Shown here: positions 46,443 to 53,810 of the stretch, in pieces
Layout of the letters: each line of letters opens with the position of its first letter
Position numbering within the stretch: the first letter of the stretch is position 1
The notes under the pieces: generated by a model
What the model was told of the DNA's origin: nothing
The model's database searches: none
Seen by the model: the letters and a program-made list of their open reading frames with translations, nothing else
Assembly (NCBI RefSeq): GCF_000337475.1
Contig: NZ_AOIT01000053.1
Span: forward strand, 1,104-65,103
Length of the DNA stretch: 64,000 bases
Reading direction: 5' to 3'
Origin: Natrinema limicola JCM 13563
GTDB lineage: Archaea > Halobacteriota > Halobacteria > Halobacteriales > Natrialbaceae
Position numbers and translations under genes: made by a program

Positions 46443-47822
46443 ATGGACATGCGCGTTCTCGCTTTCGATGGCCGGATGGGGGCAAGCGGCGATATGATCC
46501 TCGCCGCCCTCCTCGATGCCGGTGCCGACCCCGACGTCTTAGCGCCTGTGACCGACGCCCTCGAGGTCGAATATAAGATCGACACCGTCGACAAAAGCGG
46601 CATCGCCGCGACGTCGGTCGACGTGTTCCTGACAGACGACGACTCGGACGGCCACGACCACGAGGAGTCGGACCACGATCAGGGCGACTCGAGTCACGAT
46701 CACGAGCACAGCCACGACCATGGCAATGGTCACAGCCACGGGCACGATCATAACCATGGACACCACGATCACGGCCATGACCACGATCACGATGGCGTCC
46801 ACGCCGAAGGACACGGCCCCCACCGCAGCTATCTCGAGGTCCGCGAAATCGTCGCCGACATGGACCTCGAGCCAGCGGTCGAACGCGACGCGCTCGCGAT
46901 CTTCGAACTCCTCGGCGAGGCTGAAGCGGGCGTCCACGGCGAGGACCTCGAGTCGATTCACTTCCACGAGGTCGGGGCCGACGACGCGATCGCGGACGTG
47001 GTCGGCGCCGCGGCGCTGCTCCATGACCTCGAGCCAGAGCGCGTCGTCACCACACCGCTTGCGACAGGCGGTGGAACCGTGTCGATGAGCCACGGTGAGT
47101 ACCCCATCCCCGCGCCAGCGGTCGTCGAAATCGCCGAGCGGGCCGACTGGTCGCTCCGTGGCGGCCCAGTCGACGCCGAACTGCTGACGCCGACTGGCGC
47201 AGCGATTTTGGGCCACATTGCCGAAGGTATCGAGACACTGCCGACGCTCTCGCTCGAGGGGTCGGGCTACGGCGCAGGTGGCTACGATCTCGATCCGCAC
47301 CCGAACGTCCTCCGCGTGCTGGTCGGCGACGGCAGCGGCAAGGGTGAGTTAGTCGAAGACGACATCGCTGTCCTCGAGACCAACCTCGACGACGCGACGC
47401 CCGAAGTGCTGGGCGGGCTGCAAGAGTCACTCGCGGACGCGGGCGCGCGCGATGTGTCGATCATCCCTGCGACGATGAAGAAGTCCCGGCCTGGCCACCT
47501 CGTGAAAGTGATCTGCAAACCCGACGATCGGGAACGCGTCGCTCGAGCGCTGGCCGAAGAGACGGGCACGCTGGGGATTCGTGACGCAGGGGCAACCCAC
47601 CGGTGGATCGCCACCCGGGAGTTCGAGGCGGTGACACTCGAGGTCGATGGCGACGAATACGAGGTCGCCGTGAAAATCGCGAGTGACTCCGAGGGCAACG
47701 TATACGACGTGAGTGCAGAGTACGACGATGCGGCGGCGGTCGCACGGGAAACGACGCTCCCGATTCGAACCGTGTTGAAACGGGCCGAAGCGGCTGCCAG
47801 TGTCGATCGCACGGGAGAGTGA
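46443..47822 (+). CDS. larC: Nickel insertion protein LarC (pincer cofactor synthesis)
   Basis: A 459-residue LarC homologue (DUF111). LarC inserts Ni into the pyridinium pincer cofactor of lactate racemase. The core starts MRVLAFDGRMGASGDMIL and carries FHEVGADDAIADVVGAA, TPTGAAIL and a C-terminal ferredoxin-like part. Residues 71-127 are an extreme His/Asp/Glu-rich insertion (HDHEHSHDHGNGHSHGHDH and similar), probably nickel storage or delivery. ATG 46443 is chosen (46449 is possible); a T-rich TATA lies about 27 nt before. LarB, LarE and the racemase are not in the window. Confidence 0.92.
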   Translation: MDMRVLAFDGRMGASGDMILAALLDAGADPDVLAPVTDALEVEYKIDTVDKSGIAATSVDVFLTDDDSDGHDHEESDHDQGDSSHDHEHSHDHGNGHSHGHDHNHGHHDHGHDHDHDGVHAEGHGPHRSYLEVREIVADMDLEPAVERDALAIFELLGEAEAGVHGEDLESIHFHEVGADDAIADVVGAAALLHDLEPERVVTTPLATGGGTVSMSHGEYPIPAPAVVEIAERADWSLRGGPVDAELLTPTGAAILGHIAEGIETLPTLSLEGSGYGAGGYDLDPHPNVLRVLVGDGSGKGELVEDDIAVLETNLDDATPEVLGGLQESLADAGARDVSIIPATMKKSRPGHLVKVICKPDDRERVARALAEETGTLGIRDAGATHRWIATREFEAVTLEVDGDEYEVAVKIASDSEGNVYDVSAEYDDAAAVARETTLPIRTVLKRAEAAASVDRTGE

Positions 47823-48008
47823 TCGTCGCGACGGCCCATCGTCTCTCGAGGTGAACTGTGTTCGCGATCAGGACGAAGTCACTGTCAGTCCCCCTCGAGC
47901 GTGCTCAAAACGACACCCGTCACACCGTGACGGCCGATCGGCGTTCGATGTCGGTCCGTCAACCAGTTCCAACCAACAAATAAAAAGACAGTATCGTAAT
48001 CGATCGTC
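47823..48008. other. Short intergenic gap before the surface island
   Basis: 186 nt between convergent genes; no element is evident. The last 60 nt are AT-rich and contain a T/A run that could serve as a terminator for either strand. Confidence 0.4.
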
Positions 48009-48899
48009 TCAGCTAGAGAGGATCGGAATCAGATCTCCGAAATCGAAGTCGTCGTCACCATCGTTGTTGTCGCCGTTGTCCTCGGATATGTCCTCGGAGG
48101 AGACAGTGCCGGTGAACGGATAGCTGGTCGTATCGACCTCGTAGTCATGCGTCTCACCGTCGGCAGCGATGCTGACGATATCGGGGGCATCAGCGCCGGC
48201 GTATCCTTCGTAGGTCCACTCCACTTCGACCGGGCCATTCTCGTTGTAGTCTTTGACGTTCAGCGAGATCTCGTCGTTCTTGTCTACCTTTTCGATCGCG
48301 AACTGGTCACCAGTCCACGTTGCCTGCGCTAACTGCTCGAGTTCGCCGCCATCGTCGTTGTAAAACGTGATCGTATCGATAGCGGCCGCCTCGCTGTCGG
48401 CTTCCTCAGTACCGTCATCGGCGCTGTCGCCATCACCATCGCCGACAGTGTCGCCGTCACCGTTGCTGTCGTCGTTATCGTCTGCCGACATATCGTAGGA
48501 GTCGACCGTGCCGGTGAACGGATAGCTGGTCGTATCGACCTCGTAGTCACGCGTCTCACCGTCGGCAGTGACGCGGACGATATCGGGGGCATCAGCGCCG
48601 GCGTACCCTTCGTAGGTCCACTCCACTTCGACCGGGCCGTTGTCATTGTAGTCTTTGACGTTCAGCGAGATTTCGTCGTTCTTGTCCAACTTTTCGACCG
48701 TGAACTCGTCGTGATCGTCGTTCCACGTCGCCTGTGCGAGCTGCTCGAGTTCGCCACCATCGTCGTTATAAAACGTGATGGTGTCGATAGCAGCTGCCTC
48801 GCTATCGTGTTCCTCGGCAGTCGCCGTTCCGGCGACACCTGCGAACAGCATGCTACCGACGAGAGCGACCGCCAGCAGTACAGTGAATTTCCGTTTCAT
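48009..48899 (-). CDS. Secreted protein with two tandem 134-residue repeats
   Basis: A 296-residue exported protein. The Sec signal peptide (MKRKFTVLLAVALVGSMLF, cleavage near TATAEE) is followed by two copies of one beta-rich domain, separated by an acidic linker (DNDDSNGDGDTVGDGDG). Each copy has TITFYNDDGGELEQLAQATW, an LNVKDYN strand and EVEWTYEGYAGADAPDIV. The two copies are nearly identical, including at DNA level (offset 402 nt). No C-terminal anchor is seen, so it may be released or held by the S-layer. I do not recognise the domain; it resembles an Ig-like or lectin-like sandwich in strand pattern only. Confidence 0.72.
   Translation of the reverse strand: MKRKFTVLLAVALVGSMLFAGVAGTATAEEHDSEAAAIDTITFYNDDGGELEQLAQATWNDDHDEFTVEKLDKNDEISLNVKDYNDNGPVEVEWTYEGYAGADAPDIVRVTADGETRDYEVDTTSYPFTGTVDSYDMSADDNDDSNGDGDTVGDGDGDSADDGTEEADSEAAAIDTITFYNDDGGELEQLAQATWTGDQFAIEKVDKNDEISLNVKDYNENGPVEVEWTYEGYAGADAPDIVSIAADGETHDYEVDTTSYPFTGTVSSEDISEDNGDNNDGDDDFDFGDLIPILSS
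48106..48801 (-). repeat. Direct 402-bp tandem duplication inside the secreted-protein gene
   Basis: The segments 48106-48399 and 48508-48801 are copies, offset by 402 nt (134 codons), with a two-codon difference in one loop (WNDDHDEF against WTGDQF). Long stretches, for example around 48138 and 48540, are identical except for a few silent changes. This suggests recent duplication or gene conversion. Confidence 0.75.
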
Positions 48900-50054
48900 A
48901 GTGTGTTGATATTGGTTGTCTGGGTGATCGCACACGTACTCGAACAGGTGTCCGATCAGGACGTAGATCGTCACGGAGCGTCGTGTCGCTTGCAACCCGT
49001 GACTCCCTGCCCCTTCCCACGATGCGTCACCCAGTCGAAATCGACCGTATCGGCCCACATGAAGGCGGAACACCGTTCAAACTGATAGCTACTATCTAAA
49101 TTGCGTAATGGTGCACGTGATATTAAAACAAAGAATGTATTTATTTGCTGTATTTAAAAGATAAAATCATATGATAGCGTTAGGAGGCTGATATACATCG
49201 CAGTCCAAAGTATAGGGTACGTAGTATCTTTAGCGGTCATATCACGGATAGCATAATTCACCAAATTGGTAGCGAGTCGGTGGACAGGCAGTGACGTGGC
49301 GTACCGATACAAGCAAGATAGCAGTCGTCAGTCTCACTCTGAGCACAGCCAAACTGCTGGCGATACTGATCGCAGGGCTGTCGCGTGATGAAGTTTGATA
49401 CGGGCTCCTGTCAGCCAGTCCCGGTGGGGCCACGGCCGCCCTTCGGTCCCACCGGGACATCGGGACAGCAGACCGGATGAATGACGATCGGTGGCTTTCG
49501 ACGGGACAACTCGAGACAAAGCACCGTCTCTAGCTCTCGAGCTGACGCACATTCCACTAGACAGTCTCTCAGCGCAGTGATTCTGATCCAACTGTACTCG
49601 AGGGACGCGGTCTCTACTGAGTGGCCGCGATCACGACTGGCGTCTTTCGGCGTGTGACGCTGTGTTTCGACGAGTCGATGTGGCCGCGATACCTGGGTTG
49701 TTCCTCGCAGAAGCCGAGAGCGGGGCGAGAGATAACTGCATCTGAGAGTCAGGGTAGGCAGTTACTTCGATCTGGTAACCTGTCTATTCCGAACTCATTG
49801 CTGTGTATAGTAAAGTTACCACTCCCAATACGCTGTTTCACCCCGAAAGGGTGAGTGAGACAGATGGTACACGAAATTAGACGGTTGCACCGAACTGAAA
49901 GTACTGCCCTCGCGAACGTCGCGGGGGCAGGTACGGATACGGCCGCCGTCTTCACGAGCCAGCGACTGCGTCCGGCAGATCTGGACTCGCGAGCTCACGA
50001 CGCTGACAGTCGACTCGGTCTCTGACTACTCGAAAACAGACAACCAATACAAAA
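48900..50054. other. 1.15-kb intergenic region with a dispersed element
   Basis: A long, partly AT-rich region between the divergent genes at 48899 and 50055. It includes the structured repeat at 49398-49480. A hairpin TCACCCCGAAAGGGTGA lies at about 49838-49854. Short frames on both strands have no haloarchaeal character. The promoter of the gene at 50055 probably lies far upstream (ATAGTAAAG near 49806 is one candidate), since no good TATA is found 25-30 nt before its ATG. Confidence 0.5.
49398..49480. repeat. Dispersed intergenic element, copy 1
   Basis: Starts ATACGGGCTCCTGTCAG and ends CGGGACAGCAGACCGGATGA. An 11-bp perfect stem GTCCCGGTGGG/CCCACCGGGAC encloses about 20 nt. Copies 2 and 3 share both ends and have a second inner hairpin. 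Unlike the other two, this one lies between divergent genes. Confidence 0.8.
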
Positions 50055-51110
50055 ATGACAACAAAACCGACAACTCTCGAAAAAGGACGCGCAGTAGTAC
50101 TGGCGGGACTCATGGTCCTGTCCGTGATTGCGATGTCCGTGGCGTTTGCAGGCGGAGCAGCGGCAGCAACCGAAGACAGTGTCACGTTCAACGATCAGGC
50201 CATCGGTGTCTATAACGGCTCAGACACCATGGTCGTTGGGCCCATCTACGCTCAGGAAGGACAGTACCTCGAGGTCACAGACGAGTCCGGAGAGGTCGTT
50301 GATGAGATGGTGATTCCTGAGGATGCCACGGATGCTGCTATCTTCGTGACCCCTGACGAACCGGGAGAGTACACTGCGACGCTCTACTCCGAAGAGGGCG
50401 GTGACGAAATAGACGACGATGACGCGATGATCTACGACGCCACCATCGAACTGTCCGATCAGAAATCTGCGAAGGGCACGCTCGAGCAGGTCACTGTCGA
50501 CACAGCGAGCCTGCTGGATGGCGACGATGACGACACCGAGTTCGATGTCGTCCTGACTGATTCGGACGGCAACGAACTCGGTCGTGCAACCGAGCTAACC
50601 GGGACGAACGAAGATGTCACGATCGACACATCGAAGATTACTGCGCAGACCGAGGTTACGGCGACGATCTTCGTCGACGATGAACCGCTCCAGACCTACG
50701 ATGAAGACGCCGGAAACTTCGTTTCCGTGTCCGACTCGGCCACCGTGGACCCGGACATGAAGAACAAACACGACGACAAGGAAGACGATACCAAGCACGA
50801 CAAGAAGAAAGGTGACAAGGACTACACCGAGAAAGGTGAGAAGGACAAGTCTGCTGGCGGCGATAGCGCCAACGGCGATGACAGCACCGACTCGGGAGTC
50901 TCGAACGATGCGAGCACCGACCAGGATACGTCTGCGGAAACAAATCAGGACCAAAACGTCGATCAATCGAACGATCAAGACGCTGAGAACGACCAGGATC
51001 AGGACGCGTCGCAGTCGAACAGCGGTGACAGTATGCCCGGGTTCGGCGTCGGCGTCGCCCTGGTCGCACTCCTCGGCGCAGCCATGCTGGCATTCCGTCA
51101 GCAGAACTAA
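50055..51110 (+). CDS. PGF-CTERM surface protein with Q/N/D tail
   Basis: A 351-residue surface protein. The signal region (EKGRAVVLAGLMVLSVIAMS) is almost the same as that of the S-layer glycoprotein. Residues 41-235 are beta-rich, with DSVTFNDQAIGVYN and TLYSEEGG-type loops (DUF7282-like, uncertain). A Lys/Asp-rich segment (about 236-265) and a Q/N/D repeat tail (DQDTSAETNQDQNVDQSNDQ) precede PGF at 328-330, a hydrophobic helix and RQQN, so it should be lipid-anchored by ArtA. The Q/N tail matches the two small secreted proteins that follow, which suggests direct contact. Confidence 0.82.
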   Translation: MTTKPTTLEKGRAVVLAGLMVLSVIAMSVAFAGGAAAATEDSVTFNDQAIGVYNGSDTMVVGPIYAQEGQYLEVTDESGEVVDEMVIPEDATDAAIFVTPDEPGEYTATLYSEEGGDEIDDDDAMIYDATIELSDQKSAKGTLEQVTVDTASLLDGDDDDTEFDVVLTDSDGNELGRATELTGTNEDVTIDTSKITAQTEVTATIFVDDEPLQTYDEDAGNFVSVSDSATVDPDMKNKHDDKEDDTKHDKKKGDKDYTEKGEKDKSAGGDSANGDDSTDSGVSNDASTDQDTSAETNQDQNVDQSNDQDAENDQDQDASQSNSGDSMPGFGVGVALVALLGAAMLAFRQQN

Positions 51111-51344
51111 GCTGCAGTAACTACCGAATCACTTCGGCCACTCCGGTTTCATTTTCCCGGCACTGCTATTTTTCAGAGCGGTCTGGTACTTACTTGGCGG
51201 CGGCAGCTGAGGCACCGCCAAAGGAGATCGCGTTGCTATTCCTCGGCATCGATAACGGTTCCCGTGATCCGCTTGGTTTTGGGCCCGGGATCAACTACGA
51301 TAAAAAGCGTGGATCGAAAATCGGAGATGGGTTTTGCCGCGGTG

Positions 51345-51794
51345 TTACAGTGCGGCGTTGACGAACTCCTCTAGATTGACGATTGGGACGGCGACACTGT
51401 TTGCATTAGTGTCAGCATCCTGGTCCTGGTCAGCATCTGGCTGGTTCGTCTGCTCGTTCGTGGCTTCTTGGTCTTGGGTGAGGTCGTTCGTCTGGGTGGC
51501 GTCGTTGGATGCATCCGCATTACCGTCGCCAGCCAGTGCGATGTTGTCACCCTGCTCAGCCTCGTTCGACTGCTCAGCCTCTTGGTCTTGGTTGTTCTCG
51601 GCGTCTTGCTCGTTCGACTGATCGACGTCTTGGTTCTGGTCAGTCGTCGCCTCCGTATTTTGGTCGACGCTAGCGTCGGTATCGACGCCAGCGTTGTTCT
51701 GGAATTCGCCTGCGGCCGCTGTTCCAGCGACCCCCACGAATGTGAGGCCGCCGATCACTGCTACCGTCAGTGCGAGTGTGAGTGCGCGTTTCAT
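51345..51794 (-). CDS. Small secreted Q/N/D-rich protein (fibre-subunit candidate A)
   Basis: A 149-residue secreted protein. The signal (MKRALTLALTVAVIGGLTFV, cleavage near TAAAGE) is followed by a low-complexity body in which Q, N, D, E, A and T dominate. Residues 75-109 form one clear repeat: Q-S-N, Q-G-D, IALAGDGNADAS, then Q-T-N and Q-D-Q. The C-terminal strand SVAVPIVNLEEFV is conserved in the paralogue at 52733. There is no anchor. The even Q/N spacing and strand-like A/I/V runs recall amyloid curlins; fibre formation is inferred. Confidence 0.78.
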   Translation of the reverse strand: MKRALTLALTVAVIGGLTFVGVAGTAAAGEFQNNAGVDTDASVDQNTEATTDQNQDVDQSNEQDAENNQDQEAEQSNEAEQGDNIALAGDGNADASNDATQTNDLTQDQEATNEQTNQPDADQDQDADTNANSVAVPIVNLEEFVNAAL

Positions 51795-51881
51795 AGTTAT
51801 AGCCGTTTACGGGCGCACGTGTCAATTAGATTCGACCCGTCACTAGTCTCTTCTCGCCGCTACCAATCTCGCTCCGCTATA

Positions 51882-51956
51882 GCACGTTGCCCAACTGGTA
51901 GCCACCTCGGAGATGAATATGAACCCCGGGAACGGTTTCGATTAAAACGCCGAATT
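51882..51956 (-). repeat. Conserved upstream block of candidate gene A
   Basis: A 75-nt block, 88-162 nt upstream of ATG 51794, that matches 53272-53346 at about 67 of 75 positions. It contains TTTTAATCG, a TATA-like element that would give a leader of about 120 nt, and GGGCAACGTGC. It is likely the promoter or a shared control site. Confidence 0.7.
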
Positions 51957-52732
51957 AGTCCATCAAAAGGCATCAAAACGATGTTCTCGTATCTCTGAAT
52001 GTTGCCTATTTATATTCCATATATGCGACTACAAAAACAAATATTTAAGCACACGTTCAGAACAAAGTCCGTTCTAATAAATAAAAATCCTAATTCATTT
52101 CTAATGGACAATCGAGCACCGAACACTGCAAATCTGAAGAGATACTCATGGATACGATAGACTGACCCGTACTTATTTACAGTCGTTTCATTCTGTCCGT
52201 GTCTTGCAGTTTCAATCGTATAGCCGAATGTTTCCCTGTGAGATGGTTCGACGACTGGTTGCGATTCGTCTCTCAGTAGTGCTTTTCTCGAGACTACAGT
52301 ATCTCCCGCACTATTAGCGAGATCTGGTCTTTTTCAATTCATCATCGTAAATACAAATATCAGAATTAATAGTCTAAAACCACTATAACACTACAGAGTA
52401 TCAGAATGTCGAGTCAATGACAGCACTCCGCAACCGTGCTGGGGTGGGACGGAAACTCGAGACAGCAACCCGGATCAATAGCCGGAACAGAGCCGGGATC
52501 GCTGTTGCTGCAGTGACGGCTGGGTCGCGAGCCGAACCGAATATGACGGCTGAAGCAGCACACCCTCGAGAACGGCAACGATCTCTACTTCGCCTTTGGC
52601 ATAGAACTCAGTAATCAGCTGCGTGATAAGTGTTGGTGCAGATACCGTTTCTCGTGGGCTGCTTCGTTCTGAACTCGAGATCAGTTGCAGAAAAAACGCG
52701 GAACGAAAATCGATGTGGATGTTACCGCAGCG
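51957..52732. other. AT-rich intergenic region between the two paralogues
   Basis: An AT-rich stretch, especially 52000-52170 and 52300-52400 (TTTATATTCCATATATGC, ATATTTAAGC and similar). The only frames are short and Arg/Ala-rich. It separates two copies of a duplicated segment (about 51300-51990 and 52683-53390) and may be a recent insertion or a nucleoid-protein-bound site. No transposase is seen. Confidence 0.5.
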
Positions 52733-53182
52733 TTACAGTGCGGCGTTGACGAAGTCGGTCAGGTTGGTTATCGGGACAGCGATGCTACCTGCACCAGTCT
52801 TCCCTTTCTGGTCCTGGTCCGCATCTGGCTTGTTGTCCTGATCGTTCTTGGCCTCTTGATCCTGGTGGAGCTTGTTCGTCTGGTCAGCATTGTTGAATGC
52901 ATACGCGTTACCGCCGCCAGACAGTGCGATGTTGTCACCCTGGTCAAGTTCGTTCCCTTGCTCAGCCTCCTGGTCCTGTTCGTTCTCGCCGTCTTGCTCG
53001 GACGACTGATCAGTGTCTTGGGCCTGATCAGTCGCCGCATCCGTACCTTGGTCGACGCTATTGTCGGTATCGACGCCAGCGTCGTTCTGGAAGTTGCCTG
53101 CGGCCGCTGTTCCAGCGAACCCCATGAATGTGAGGCCGCCGATCAGTGCTACCGTCAGTGCGAGCGTGAGTGCACGTTTCAT
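52733..53182 (-). CDS. Small secreted Q/N/D-rich protein (fibre-subunit candidate B)
   Basis: A 149-residue paralogue of the gene at 51345, same length and same layout: signal peptide, Q/N/D body, one repeat (Q-G-D, NIALSGGGNAYAF, Q-T-N, Q-D-Q) and a C-terminal strand (SIAVPITNLTDFV). It differs in many body positions but keeps the repeat spacing, suggesting selection on the pattern. Its upstream 75-nt block is more conserved than much of the coding part. No anchor. Confidence 0.78.
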   Translation of the reverse strand: MKRALTLALTVALIGGLTFMGFAGTAAAGNFQNDAGVDTDNSVDQGTDAATDQAQDTDQSSEQDGENEQDQEAEQGNELDQGDNIALSGGGNAYAFNNADQTNKLHQDQEAKNDQDNKPDADQDQKGKTGAGSIAVPITNLTDFVNAAL

Positions 53183-53810
53183 AGTTTTTGCGTGTCGGGC
53201 ATACGTGTCGGATCATCCGACACAGCTCGTCGCCAACTCCTCGTCAACGCTACTGATCTTTCACTGCCATGGCACGTTGCCCAGGTGATAGCCACCTCGG
53301 AGACCAATATGAACCCCAGGAACAGTTTCGACTAAAACGCCGAATTGGCGGGTATAAGGCCCAGAGAACAGCTTTCTTGCATCTCTGACTATCCTCTGTA
53401 CGAGTTCGATATCAAATCATCAGCAAATAAATACAGAGACGTAACTCCGAAAGATAGTCCACTTTCACGATCAAATCAATCCGTTATTTTCGAGCCACAT
53501 CTGTATAATGAATGTGTACAATATGATCTGTTATTGATGTATACAGTGGGCCGATCGGCACCCGCGTACACTTGTTCTGTCCTACCCGTGTTTTGTGGTT
53601 TCTGGGATCTAGTCAGCCATTTCTCCGAACGCCGTTTGATGACGTTGTGATTTTTACTCAGTGAAACTCTTGTCCCGCTGGTAGTCGGCTGCTGCGTTCT
53701 TATAACTGCTAGATAACAAAGACTGTGTCCGGCTGTTAGCAGTTTATACCGATGACAGTCAATACGAACGGACTCTCAGCACAGGTGTCTGGACCGGACA
53801 ACAACAGCTT
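53183..53810. other. Divergent intergenic region with conserved upstream block
   Basis: 628 nt between gene B (-) and the anchored protein (+). It includes the block at 53272-53346. GTTTATACC at about 53738-53746 is a TATA candidate for the plus-strand gene, giving a leader of about 40 nt. Frames here lack coding character. Confidence 0.5.
53272..53346 (-). repeat. Conserved upstream block of candidate gene B
   Basis: Matches 51882-51956 at about 67 of 75 positions, and lies 90-164 nt before ATG 53182. Spacing to the start is the same in both genes within two bases. Confidence 0.7.

Noticed and set aside
49242-49591. Overlapping short frames in the intergenic region
   Set aside because: No haloarchaeal composition; they cover the structured repeat element.
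52417-52614. 65-codon plus-strand frame between the paralogues
   Set aside because: Arg/Ala-rich with no signal or domain, and no promoter element.
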